A DNA stretch of 64,000 bases, taken from positions 124,001 through 188,000 of the forward strand of contig NZ_JACSKY010000003.1 in the NCBI RefSeq assembly GCF_018617855.1. The letters run 5' to 3'. The DNA comes from Exiguobacterium qingdaonense (lineage in GTDB: Bacteria; Bacillota; Bacilli; Exiguobacteriales; Exiguobacteriaceae). The notes beneath the pieces are model-generated. The model was not told the origin of the DNA. It did no database searches and saw only the letters and a list, made by a program, of their open reading frames with translations. The translations under genes were made by a program, and so were the position numbers. This document shows positions 24,446 to 33,189 of this stretch, one piece after another (positions within the stretch are counted from its first letter, which is position 1; each line of letters opens with the position of its first letter).

Positions 24446-25573
24446 ATGCATAACGGGACGTTTATCCGAAAGATGACACGTATGCAAAATGTGCAACGCT
24501 GGGACGAGTATGCTCCGCATTATCACGACAATGCCGCAAGTCACAGCTTTCGTGTCGCGGTCTTCAGCTTGATCGCGGCTTACGTGGAGAAGGAGAACGG
24601 GCGTGAAATCGATTTGCTCGACTTACTCGGGAAAGCCATCTTCCACGACATGAATGAAGTGCAGACGGGTCCGATCATGCATCGGACGAAGAAAGAACCG
24701 ACGCTGATCGGTCACATCGAGCGAATGGAACGAACGGCGAGCCTCGGTCTTGTCGATTTGCTCTCGCAGTCGCTACGTCCTCATTTTCACAGCTTCCTTG
24801 TCGAAGCGGAAGATGAATCGTTCGAAGGGCGGATCGTCGACGGGATTGATTCGTTCGATGCGATGCTGTTCGTGCGACGGGAAGTCGCACATGGCTCTCC
24901 ACATTTTGCCGAAAAATTAAATGAGATGAAAGCCGCACTCCGTCATCATCCGATTGATTCGGTCCGTTGGCTGTTCGGACAGGTCGAGGCAGAGACCGAC
25001 GTGTTACGGTTCATCGAGAACGTCATGCGGATGGATAGTGTCCGTCGTTGGAAAGGTCGCTTCAACACGATTGACGACAACGATGCGATTCACGGTTTCC
25101 GCGCGGCCGCACTCGGGATGTTCAGTGGACTGTTAGAACGTGAAAAGTACGACGTCGATGTCGATGTCGCCGAGCTCGTGGCCCGTCTTCTCTGTCATGA
25201 CTTAGTCGAAGGTGTGACCGGAGACGTGCTCGGACCGGTCAAACATTCGACGCAAGAGACAGGGGCTGCGTTCGAGGCGTACGAGCGGGCAGAGAGTGAA
25301 CGTCTACTCGGATTGTTACCAAAATATATGCAGCCGGCGTTTCGTCGATATATGGCCGATTCGAAAGATGCCACATATGAAGGCATGCTCGTCGATATGA
25401 TGGACAAGCTCGATGCCCTCATCAAGATGAACATGGAGCGGAAGATGAATGGGGCCGAGTATGAGGTCACGTATCGGGAGCAACTTCGTAAAGTCCAGAT
25501 GCGTTATGAGAATCCGAGTATGATTTTCTTTCTCGCTTATATTTTGCATGATTTGGATTATGTCACAAGCTAA
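24446..25573 (+). CDS. Tandem HD-domain protein (YfbR-like)
   Basis: A 375-residue protein with two copies of a YfbR/HD_3-type phosphohydrolase. The first (about 1-190) has ASHSFRVAVFS and IFHDMNEVQTG; the second (about 195-375) has AIHGFRAAALG and LCHDLVEGVTGDVLGPVKH. H..HD..D metal-site residues appear in both, though the second lacks Ser before its first His. YfbR removes phosphate from 5'-deoxynucleotides; here the substrate is unknown. It starts 11 bases after the channel gene, with AAGGAG, so it is cotranscribed. Confidence 0.8.
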   Translation: MHNGTFIRKMTRMQNVQRWDEYAPHYHDNAASHSFRVAVFSLIAAYVEKENGREIDLLDLLGKAIFHDMNEVQTGPIMHRTKKEPTLIGHIERMERTASLGLVDLLSQSLRPHFHSFLVEAEDESFEGRIVDGIDSFDAMLFVRREVAHGSPHFAEKLNEMKAALRHHPIDSVRWLFGQVEAETDVLRFIENVMRMDSVRRWKGRFNTIDDNDAIHGFRAAALGMFSGLLEREKYDVDVDVAELVARLLCHDLVEGVTGDVLGPVKHSTQETGAAFEAYERAESERLLGLLPKYMQPAFRRYMADSKDATYEGMLVDMMDKLDALIKMNMERKMNGAEYEVTYREQLRKVQMRYENPSMIFFLAYILHDLDYVTS

Positions 25574-25584
25574 AATCAATCTAT

Positions 25585-25620
25585 AAAAAGTCGCGTGCCT
25601 AATTGGCTGCGACTTTTTTT
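25585..25620 (+). terminator. Terminator after the tandem-HD gene
   Basis: AAAAGTCGC / GCGACTTTT stem with a loop of about 14 bases and a run of T. Confidence 0.85.
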
Positions 25621-25621
25621 A

Positions 25622-25688
25622 TATCATTTATTGACATATATCATTTAACGATATATATTGAATGTAAGAAGTGTATCATTCAATGATA
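25622..25688 (+). promoter_or_regulatory. PadR operon promoter and operators
   Basis: TTGACA (25631-25636), a 17-base spacer and TATATT (25654-25659) form a near-ideal promoter. TATCATT occurs at 25622, 25639 and 25674; the last copy forms the perfect palindrome TATCATT-C-AATGATA (25674-25688), ending right at the ribosome-binding site. These are likely PadR autoregulatory sites. Confidence 0.6.
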
Positions 25689-25703
25689 TAAGGGGGTAGA
25701 GAG

Positions 25704-26036
25704 ATGCCGCGGACAGATTCTTTAGAGTTAGGAGAACTGACGGATAGCATGTTTTATATTTTATTGGCGCTCACGACGCCACGTCATGGCTATTTGGTCA
25801 TGCAGTTTGTCGAAGAGACGACGCGAGGGCGAATGCAAATCGGTCCGGCTTCGATGTATACGATCATCAAAAAGTTGTTGAACGCCGGACTCATCGAACC
25901 GATAGATGGGGACGGTAAGAAAAAGAACTATCAGATTACGCATAAAGGGCGTTCGATTCTGACGGATGATGTGAAGAGACGACAGGCGATGGTCGAAGAT
26001 GCCTGTGCCATTTTGGATATGGAGGGATCGCAATGA
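25704..26036 (+). CDS. PadR-family transcriptional regulator
   Basis: A 110-residue PadR regulator: LTDSMFYILLALTTPRHGYLVMQFV, then IGPASMYTIIKKLLNAGLIEP (recognition helix) and the wing KKKNYQITHKGR. PadR proteins of this subfamily repress a small membrane protein encoded just downstream, as here (DUF2812), with a four-base overlap. ATG 25704 follows AAGGGGG. Confidence 0.93.
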   Translation: MPRTDSLELGELTDSMFYILLALTTPRHGYLVMQFVEETTRGRMQIGPASMYTIIKKLLNAGLIEPIDGDGKKKNYQITHKGRSILTDDVKRRQAMVEDACAILDMEGSQ

Positions 26037-26560
26037 GACAGAAGTACATGTCAAGCTGGGGATTAGCGTTTGCTGAAGAACGTGAGATGCAAAAATTGGA
26101 GCGAATGGCGGCGAAGGGCTGGCATTTGAAGCAGTTTGCCCCGCTAGGATACACGCTCGTCGAAGGGGAGCCAGAAGACGTTCAGTATAGCTTGGACTAT
26201 CGTACTCGTCCGGATGAAGATTACTTTGACCTGTTTGCGTCGAGCGGATGGCAACATGTTACATCGACCGGGGATGAGATTCATATTTTCAAAGGGGATC
26301 GAGATGCCAAGCCGATTTACTCGGACGTCGAAACAACAGAGGAGAAATATCATGACATGGAACGTCAGATGGGAAGGGCCGCGCTCATCCTAGGTATTCT
26401 ATGGACTGCCCTCTTTTCGTTGTTTCAGTTTGATTGGCCGACCGTAGCCGAGGTGGTATTGATTGGTGTTCAACTACTCGTCACGATCGGTCTCGTGTTC
26501 ACAGGACTTCCGTACATCGGCTTTCGTTTCAAGCGAAAACGAGTGAATCGTCAAGGGTGA
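26033..26560 (+). CDS. DUF2812 membrane protein
   Basis: A 175-residue protein whose first half has the DUF2812 pattern: EEREMQKLERMAAKGWHLKQ, YSLDYRTRPDEDYFDLFASS and GWQHV. Two membrane helices follow (about 117-134 and 139-162), with a basic C-terminus. Function unknown; DUF2812 genes nearly always follow a PadR gene. The ATG overlaps the PadR stop by four bases. Confidence 0.85.
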   Translation: MRQKYMSSWGLAFAEEREMQKLERMAAKGWHLKQFAPLGYTLVEGEPEDVQYSLDYRTRPDEDYFDLFASSGWQHVTSTGDEIHIFKGDRDAKPIYSDVETTEEKYHDMERQMGRAALILGILWTALFSLFQFDWPTVAEVVLIGVQLLVTIGLVFTGLPYIGFRFKRKRVNRQG

Positions 26561-26629
26561 GTAGGCGGATGGCACAAGCCATCCGTCTTTGTTTCGTTAA
26601 ACTGAACTATTCAACCGGAAAATAGTTAG

Positions 26630-27034
<405 letters not shown>

Positions 27035-27041
27035 ATGCATT

Positions 27042-27077
27042 GGGCTTGTCTCTTTGAAAAGGGACAAGTCCTTTTTT
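27042..27077 (+). terminator. Terminator of the former amylase gene
   Basis: GGGCTTGTCTC / GGGACAAGTCC stem followed by six T; still intact although the gene is broken. Confidence 0.85.
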
Positions 27078-27083
27078 GAATGA

Positions 27084-27113
27084 TTACCATATAATTTTTA
27101 TACATGATATAAT
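27084..27113 (+). promoter_or_regulatory. Candidate desaturase promoter
   Basis: TTACCA (27084-27089), an 18-base spacer and TATAAT (27108-27113). It implies a leader of about 115 bases with two small hairpins (ATGGG/CCCAT and AACGAC/GTTGTT), which would suit a cold-regulated mRNA. Confidence 0.4.
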
Positions 27114-27236
27114 GACCTAGTGTTAATTCTTAATGGGACTGCTTTCTGACCCATGAATTCACATTGAACGACGTTAAGTTGTTGGTTTTATCTATATTTT
27201 TTGCGTTGTGACGCTGTTGAGTTCAAGGAGGTTGTA

Positions 27237-28250
27237 ATGAGTAAAGAAAAGATTGCCCAATTAAGAAAGCACGTCTCGCCATTTGAAAAGGCGGATATTC
27301 GAATTAGTGTAAGGCAAATGATCAATACGATTTTGCCGTTTCTCGTTTCATGGTTTTTAGCATATCAACTACTGAGTGTCTCCATTTTCTTGACATTACC
27401 GTTCACGTTGATTGCAGCAGGATTTGTGGTACGTATGTTCATTATCTTCCATGATTGTACCCACGGTTCGTTCTTTAAAAACAAGAAGGCGAACGCAATC
27501 GTCGGTACAATCACCGGTATTTTGACGTTGTTCCCATACGAGAAGTGGAAGCGCGAGCATGCGATTCATCATGCATCGAGCGGGAATTTGGATAAACGGG
27601 GTGTCGGGGACATTTGGGTCATGACGATTGAGGAATACGTAGAGGCCTCAAAGTGGACGCGATTACAGTATCGCCTATACCGTCATCCGCTCGTCATGTT
27701 CGGTCTCGGACCGCTCTGGCTCATTCTCGTGACGAGCCGTTTCAATCGAAAGGACGCCCGTAAGAAAGAACGCCAAAACACGTATATCATTAATACTTCA
27801 CTCGTACTGTTATACAGCGCGTTAATTTATGTCATCGGATGGCAAGCTTTCCTCATTGTTCAAGGGACGACGATGTTCATCGCCGGCGTGCTCGGGATTT
27901 GGTTATTCTATGTCCAGCACACGTTCGAAGACTCGTACTTTGAGGATGAGCAGGAATGGGATTATGTGAAGGCGGCAATCGAAGGAAGTTCATATTATGA
28001 ATTGCCAAAAGTGCTCCAGTGGGTGACGGGGAACATCGGGTTCCATCACGTCCACCACTTGAGCCCACGCGTACCGAACTATCATTTGGAGAAGGCGCAT
28101 ACGTCGACACCGCCGTTACAGCGGGCGACGACGATCGGACTGTTTTCAAGCTTGAAGTCGTTACGTTACAAGTTGTATGATGCGAATAATAAAACATTCG
28201 TCACGTTCCGGGATGTGCGCCATCTATTGCGCCGAGCGAACGCGGCATAA
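27237..28250 (+). CDS. des: Membrane acyl-lipid fatty acid desaturase
   Basis: A 337-residue diiron desaturase that puts double bonds into membrane acyl chains, usually at low temperature. The three histidine boxes are intact: HDCTH (72-76), HAIHH (108-112) and HHVHH (270-274), between pairs of membrane helices. ATG 27237, directly after AAGGAGG, is chosen over a frame-extended start at 27201. It is monocistronic and ends in a bidirectional terminator. No DesKR genes lie next to it. Confidence 0.93.
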   Translation: MSKEKIAQLRKHVSPFEKADIRISVRQMINTILPFLVSWFLAYQLLSVSIFLTLPFTLIAAGFVVRMFIIFHDCTHGSFFKNKKANAIVGTITGILTLFPYEKWKREHAIHHASSGNLDKRGVGDIWVMTIEEYVEASKWTRLQYRLYRHPLVMFGLGPLWLILVTSRFNRKDARKKERQNTYIINTSLVLLYSALIYVIGWQAFLIVQGTTMFIAGVLGIWLFYVQHTFEDSYFEDEQEWDYVKAAIEGSSYYELPKVLQWVTGNIGFHHVHHLSPRVPNYHLEKAHTSTPPLQRATTIGLFSSLKSLRYKLYDANNKTFVTFRDVRHLLRRANAA

Positions 28251-28286
28251 AAAAGATTGTCCCGTTTCACTCGGGACAATCTTTTT
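28251..28286. terminator. Bidirectional terminator, des / lipM
   Basis: AAAAGATTGTCCCG / CGGGACAATCTTTTT stem with a seven-base loop and T-runs both ways. Confidence 0.93.
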
Positions 28287-29115
28287 AGCGTTTCCAGACC
28301 CATTCGTCACTCTCATACTTCTTCACGAGCAACTCGATTTCGGCTCGCTGTTCTGTCGTAAAGACGAGCGGTTCGAACGTCAAGGAGAACGCGTCTTTGA
28401 AACCGGTCTCGAACGCGGCTGCCACTTCATCAAAGGAGACGAAGCGCTGTAGCGTATCGTTCAAGGCAACGGCTTTTTCGCTGAACCGAGTTTTGGCTTC
28501 GCGCTTTTCCGTCGCATCCATCGCAAAACAGTCGAATAGCACCTCATTGTCGACAGAGAACGGGATGGATCCATGTTGAAGAACCGCCCCTTGATGACGG
28601 ACCTGGGCGCTACCCGCAATCTTCTTCCCGTCGACGGTGAGCTCATAATACGAGGCCGCGTCGAAGCAGACGGCAGATTTTGGCTTTCGAAGCGCCTCAC
28701 GGTCCTCTTCTGTCAACGGCACTGAAAATTCGGCGGGGACGCCGAGTTCGTGATACCCGCGGCGAACCCCTTCTGTGAGCAGTCGGTAGCTCTCGATGAT
28801 ATTCGTCGGAAGCGTCGGTGTCGATTCGGGCAAGATGACGCTATACGTCAGTTCGTCCGCATGCAACACGGCCCGTCCCCCGGTCAGGCGGCGGACGACG
28901 GGAATGTTTTTCTTCGTGAGAGCGTCACGGTCCAAGTCTCGTGTCGCCCGTTGGAAGCGACCGACGCTAATCGCATGGGGTGCCCATGAGTAAAAACGGA
29001 GCGTCGGTTTGAGCTCTCCCTTTGCGACCCAATGAGCGACAGCTTCATCGATTGCCATATTCTCAGCCGGTGAAGCCGATTCGGTTGTAAGTAGGTGCCA
29101 CGTCGTACCAGTCAT
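28285..29115 (-). CDS. lipM: Octanoyl transferase LipM
   Basis: LipM moves octanoate from acyl-carrier protein to GcvH, the first step of lipoate assembly. The 276-residue product matches B. subtilis LipM in length; Cys150 in KSAVCFDAASYYELTVDGKK sits at the same number as the catalytic Cys there. RRLTGGRAVLH is the family's substrate-binding loop. ATG 29115 after GAAGAGAGA is preferred to a TTG touching the lipA stop. It is cotranscribed with lipA. Confidence 0.93.
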   Translation of the reverse strand: MTGTTWHLLTTESASPAENMAIDEAVAHWVAKGELKPTLRFYSWAPHAISVGRFQRATRDLDRDALTKKNIPVVRRLTGGRAVLHADELTYSVILPESTPTLPTNIIESYRLLTEGVRRGYHELGVPAEFSVPLTEEDREALRKPKSAVCFDAASYYELTVDGKKIAGSAQVRHQGAVLQHGSIPFSVDNEVLFDCFAMDATEKREAKTRFSEKAVALNDTLQRFVSFDEVAAAFETGFKDAFSLTFEPLVFTTEQRAEIELLVKKYESDEWVWKR

Positions 29116-29136
29116 AGTCTCTCTTCTTTCTATCAA

Positions 29137-30033
29137 TTAATCGATTGGCAACATCGTATGACGACGTGCCTTGTGTACCTGTTCATCCGCATGATAAGAC
29201 GAGCGGACGAGAGGACCTGCCTCACAATGTGAGAATCCTTTTGCTAGCGCAATTTCTTTTAACTCGGCAAATTCGTCCGGGTGATAGTAACGTTCCACCT
29301 CAAGATGTTTCTTCGTCGGCTGCAAATATTGGCCGAGCGTCAAGATGTCGACGTGATGCGCGCGGAGGTCGTCCATCGCTTCAATCAATTCCTCTTTCGT
29401 TTCCCCAAGTCCGACCATGATCGATGATTTTGTCGGTATATCTGGGTTCAATTCTTTTGAGCGTTTTAAGAACTCGAGTGTTCGGTCATACGTCGCTTTG
29501 GCACGGACTCTCGGTGTGAGGCGACGTACCGTCTCTAAGTTATGGTTCATGATGTCGGGGCTTGCGTCGATCAATGTCTGCAAGGCAGAGAAGTCACCCA
29601 TCATGTCGGATGGGAGGACTTCGATCGATGTTTCCGGGTTCATCGCGCGGACCGACCGAACCGTTTCCGCAAAGACCGTCGCCCCGTAATCATTCAAATC
29701 GTCACGGGCGACGGCAGTGATGACGACATGCTTCAAGTTCATAAGTCGAACCGACTCGGCGACGCGCTTTGGCTCTTCCCAATCGAGCTCATTCGGCTTG
29801 CCGGTCGTGACGGCACAAAAGCGACAGGCGCGTGTGCAAATACTACCTAAAATCATGAAGGTCGCAGTCCGACGTACCGCCCAACATTCATGGATGTTCG
29901 GACATTTCGCTTCCTCACAAACCGTATGTAGATTCTTTTCACGCATCATGTTCTTCAGACCGGTGTACGTCTCGTTCGTGTTCAATTTAATCTTTAACCA
30001 TTCTGGCTTTCTTTTCAGTTCCCCTCTTGCCAT
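29137..30033 (-). CDS. lipA: Lipoyl synthase
   Basis: A radical-SAM enzyme that inserts two sulfurs into protein-bound octanoate. Auxiliary cluster ligands Cys39, Cys44 and Cys50 ([13 protein letters not shown]) and the SAM cluster Cys66, Cys70 and Cys73 (CTRACRFC) are all present. The 298-residue length is normal. It starts at an ATG after AAAAGGGGG and is followed by lipM 21 bases later; with lipL elsewhere in the window this completes the B. subtilis-type lipoate pathway. Confidence 0.97.
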   Translation of the reverse strand: MARGELKRKPEWLKIKLNTNETYTGLKNMMREKNLHTVCEEAKCPNIHECWAVRRTATFMILGSICTRACRFCAVTTGKPNELDWEEPKRVAESVRLMNLKHVVITAVARDDLNDYGATVFAETVRSVRAMNPETSIEVLPSDMMGDFSALQTLIDASPDIMNHNLETVRRLTPRVRAKATYDRTLEFLKRSKELNPDIPTKSSIMVGLGETKEELIEAMDDLRAHHVDILTLGQYLQPTKKHLEVERYYHPDEFAELKEIALAKGFSHCEAGPLVRSSYHADEQVHKARRHTMLPID

Positions 30034-30165
30034 AATCGTTCCCCCTTTTAAGTTAACCTGTATCGAATTGAGTTTACCAAAAAACGAATGAAAAACGAAC
30101 CACGTAAATTTTTCGTTTTGCCAATACAGTTCATGGTGTATCAGAACAGTAATATTGTTTCAAAA

Positions 30166-30179
30166 TGGTTACGCTTTCA
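30166..30179 (+). promoter_or_regulatory. Candidate cre site upstream of nagZ
   Basis: TGGTTACGCTTTCA keeps the TG...CG...CA frame of a CcpA site with two departures from consensus. Its centre is about 50 bp before the start inferred from the promoter at 30189-30217. An inverted pair TTTCAG / CTGAAA (30175-30199) overlaps it. Confidence 0.35.
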
Positions 30180-30188
30180 GTTGAGTGA

Positions 30189-30217
30189 TTGTTTCTGAAA
30201 AATGGAGTTGCTATACT
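30189..30217 (+). promoter_or_regulatory. nagZ promoter
   Basis: TTGTTT (30189-30194), a 17-base spacer and TATACT (30212-30217). The transcript would start near 30224 and carry a leader of about 128 bases. Confidence 0.5.
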
Positions 30218-30261
30218 GTTGTTGACCACCTGAATAAGAACCAAATGTAACTGATGCGATC

Positions 30262-30320
30262 AGGCATGGGGTGAACGAGCGTTGATGAGGCAGCGCTTCT
30301 TCCTCCATGCCTTTTCGTTT
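30262..30320 (+). terminator. Terminator-like hairpin in the nagZ leader
   Basis: AGGCATGG (30262-30269) pairs with CCATGCCT (30305-30312), and inside it GAACGAGCG pairs with CGCTTCTTC with one mismatch; TTTTCGTTT follows. No plus-strand gene precedes it, so it lies within the nagZ leader and could act as an attenuator. Confidence 0.45.
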
Positions 30321-30351
30321 GGAGGTCAGTCAAACGGGAGGGTGTGGGAAC

Positions 30352-32298
30352 ATGAACAAGACACTGAATTGGACGGCAACACTCGGATTGACGACGGCAT
30401 TGCTCGTCTCATCCGTTCCGGTAGCAGATGCGGTCGTGGCGGAAGGTCCACCGACCATACCGATTGAGGAGCGCGTCAACATTCAATTGGAATCGATGAC
30501 ACTCGTCCAAAAAATCGGACAGATGATCATGCCGGACTTTCGATTATGGAACGGGGAGAACCATACGTCACTCGCACCGGAAGTGGCACGCGTCATCGAT
30601 CGATTTGACCTTGGGGGCGTCATCTTGTTTGCGGAAAATGTAGAGGGAACGGATCAAACGACGAAACTCGTTCATGACCTTCAGGAAGTCGTCAAGCGAG
30701 ACGACAGCAATGATATCCCACTATTCGTCACCATCGACCAAGAAGGTGGGATTGTGACACGCCTTGGGACGGGGACGAAATTACCCGGGAATATGGCGCT
30801 CGGGGCGACACGAAACAGTCAGTACGCATATGCTGCAGGAAAAATCATCGGTTCTGAACTACGCGCGCTCGGTGTGAACGTGAACTTCGGTCCGGTGCTA
30901 GATGTAAACAATAATCCGGAAAACCCGGTCATCGGCGTCCGCTCATTCTCGAGCGACCCAGGATTGGTAGGGAAGTTCGGCTTGGCGATGGCACAAGGGA
31001 TTCAAGACCAAGGGGTCGCGGCGACGGCAAAACATTTCCCAGGACACGGAGACACGGCTGTCGACTCGCATTACGGATTACCGATCGTCGATAAGTCGCT
31101 CGATGAGTTGCGTGGGTTAGAACTACTACCGTTCCAACGTGCCATTACGAGAGGCGTTGATATGATTATGACGGCGCATATCGGCATGCCACAAATCGAA
31201 GACGAGGTCGTCGAATCGGATCGAGGCACGTTCCCGCTTCCGGCGACCCTATCGGACGATGTCATCACGGGAGTGCTTCGCGGGGAACTTGGCTATGAAG
31301 GGGTCGTGGTGACGGACGCGCTCAATATGCAAGCCATCGCAGACAATTTCACAGAAGCGGAGGCGGTCATCAAGACGTTCGAGGCAGGTGTCGACATCGC
31401 ACTCATGCCGACGATCTTACGCTCAGAGGCGGACGTGACCAAACTCGAGACCATCTTTGAGGAAGTCATCCAAGCCGTGAAGAATGGGCGTTTATCAGAG
31501 GCGACCATCGATGAATCAGTCGAACGTATTTTGACATTGAAGGCAGAGCGCGGGATTTGGGGAGAGACGCTCGATTCCACTTCGCTCGAGGAGAAGCTTA
31601 CAAGAGCGCATGCGATTGTGGGAAGTGCCGAGCATAAAGCGAAGGAGCGTGAAATGGCGGAGGCTGCCGTCACCCTCGTGAAGAACGAGGAGAAGACGCT
31701 GCCGTTCAAACCGAAAAAAGGGGACACGGTGCTCGTCTTGTCACCAGCGAAAGATCAGACAGATAGCATGGTGAAAACGATCAAGTCACTCAAAAAGAAC
31801 GTAGGGAATGAGAAATGGAACGTCATCACGGCCAACTACTCGGCATCAACGCCTCATTTGGAACAAAATCCGGCCCTTCGGCAACAAGTCGGGGCGGCTG
31901 ACTATATCATCGTCGGCTCGAACGTGAACAATAGCGCCAAACTGCAGCCGACGTCAGCTGAATATTATGTGCCGTCCGAGGTGTTCAGTTATGCGAACGA
32001 GGCAGGGAAGAAGGCGGTTTTACTTAGTTTGCGTAACCCGTACGATATCGCCGTTCAACAGGATGCTCCGGCGCAGCTACTCATCTATGGATTCAAAGGC
32101 GACCCGAACGGTCCGGACTCGGAAGCAGGCAACTTGAAGTCGGCAGGTCCGAACTTACCGGCAGGCATTCATGCCATCTTCGGTGAAGTGAAGCCACAAG
32201 GGAAGTTGCCGGTAGACGTACCGGAGTTCGTGGACGGTGTGTTTCAAGATGAGAACTATGCGCAGTTCGGTGACGGATTCAAGAATTGGAATCACTAA
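30352..32298 (+). CDS. nagZ: Secreted beta-N-acetylglucosaminidase, GH3 (NagZ)
   Basis: It releases GlcNAc from muropeptides outside the membrane during wall turnover. The 648-residue protein has a signal peptide (1-27, ending VADA). The GH3 barrel holds KHFPGHGDTAVDSH (227-240), whose Asp238-His240 pair fits the acid/base dyad of B. subtilis NagZ, and Asp322 in VVVTDALNM fits the nucleophile. A C-terminal GH3_C domain starts near 440. ATG 30352 after GGGAGGG is preferred over the start at 30307. It belongs in function with murR-mupG at 37-42 kb. Confidence 0.93.
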   Translation: MNKTLNWTATLGLTTALLVSSVPVADAVVAEGPPTIPIEERVNIQLESMTLVQKIGQMIMPDFRLWNGENHTSLAPEVARVIDRFDLGGVILFAENVEGTDQTTKLVHDLQEVVKRDDSNDIPLFVTIDQEGGIVTRLGTGTKLPGNMALGATRNSQYAYAAGKIIGSELRALGVNVNFGPVLDVNNNPENPVIGVRSFSSDPGLVGKFGLAMAQGIQDQGVAATAKHFPGHGDTAVDSHYGLPIVDKSLDELRGLELLPFQRAITRGVDMIMTAHIGMPQIEDEVVESDRGTFPLPATLSDDVITGVLRGELGYEGVVVTDALNMQAIADNFTEAEAVIKTFEAGVDIALMPTILRSEADVTKLETIFEEVIQAVKNGRLSEATIDESVERILTLKAERGIWGETLDSTSLEEKLTRAHAIVGSAEHKAKEREMAEAAVTLVKNEEKTLPFKPKKGDTVLVLSPAKDQTDSMVKTIKSLKKNVGNEKWNVITANYSASTPHLEQNPALRQQVGAADYIIVGSNVNNSAKLQPTSAEYYVPSEVFSYANEAGKKAVLLSLRNPYDIAVQQDAPAQLLIYGFKGDPNGPDSEAGNLKSAGPNLPAGIHAIFGEVKPQGKLPVDVPEFVDGVFQDENYAQFGDGFKNWNH

Positions 32299-32306
32299 AT
32301 AAAAAC

Positions 32307-32337
32307 GAGCTCTCCGAATCGGGAGAGCTCATTTTTT
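32307..32337. terminator. Terminator between nagZ and degV
   Basis: GAGCTCTCC / GGAGAGCTC stem followed by ATTTTTT. Confidence 0.9.
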
Positions 32338-33181
32338 ATGCCTCGAAATAGGCGATGACGAGTAGACCCGGACCGGTATGGGCACCGATGGCAGAGCCGA
32401 CTAACGTTTTCGTAATCTGTTTCGGTTCGAGATGTTCGCGGACCGTCTTCTCAAACTGTTCTGCCTTCTCGATGTCGTCCCCGTGACCGATGAAGAGTTC
32501 TCCTTTTTCAACGAGGGTTTTTGATTCGATCGTCCATTCGACCATGCGACGGATGACTTTTTTATGACCACGCACTTTTTCGATCGGGACGAGTTTTCCG
32601 TCCTCGACCGTCAATAACGGGAGAATCGTCAACAAGTCTCCGATAAAAGCGCTCGCTTTTGAGACTCGTCCGCCCCGCATCAAGTACTCGAGTGATTCCA
32701 CCGTGAACAAGTGACGGATTTTGCCGACGAGAGAAGCTGCATACTCCACCGTCTCTTCATACGTATGGTCTTGGCTATACGCCGCGACCGTCTTGACGAA
32801 CAATGCCTGTCCGACTGAGGCGGTCCGTGTATCGAGGATGTTGAACGTACGATCTGGATATTCTTCTTTCAACATCTCTCCGACCATGACAGCAGTTTGA
32901 TATGTACCGGAGAGTTCTCCCGAAAATGCGAGATATAAGAACGGGATTCCGGCTTCGAGATGTTGGCGGAAACATTGCTCGATTCGTGGTGCCTCGATTT
33001 GGAACGTCTTCGGTGTTTTTCCTTGACGCATCGCATCGTACACTTCTTTCGGCTGAATGGTCTCACCGTCTAAAAATTCTTCATTGTCGATGATGACACC
33101 GAGTGGTAAGATCTCAAGACCGTATTCGATGATTTGATCGTCTGTCAAATCGGCACCGGTATCTGTAATCAGTTTAAACAT
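32336..33181 (-). CDS. DegV-family fatty-acid-binding protein
   Basis: A 281-residue DegV/FakB-type protein that presents a fatty acid to the FakA kinase. FKLITDTGADLT is the N-terminal DegV block, AFSGELSGTYQTA the carboxylate-binding loop, and SLEYLMRGGRVSKASAF the central motif; the end has IGAHTGPGLLVIAYF. ATG 33181 lies 11 bases after GAGGAG; a GTG (33193) overlapping the lipL stop is less well placed. It is probably cotranscribed with lipL. Confidence 0.92.
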   Translation of the reverse strand: MFKLITDTGADLTDDQIIEYGLEILPLGVIIDNEEFLDGETIQPKEVYDAMRQGKTPKTFQIEAPRIEQCFRQHLEAGIPFLYLAFSGELSGTYQTAVMVGEMLKEEYPDRTFNILDTRTASVGQALFVKTVAAYSQDHTYEETVEYAASLVGKIRHLFTVESLEYLMRGGRVSKASAFIGDLLTILPLLTVEDGKLVPIEKVRGHKKVIRRMVEWTIESKTLVEKGELFIGHGDDIEKAEQFEKTVREHLEPKQITKTLVGSAIGAHTGPGLLVIAYFEA

Positions 33182-33189
33182 TGGATGAA

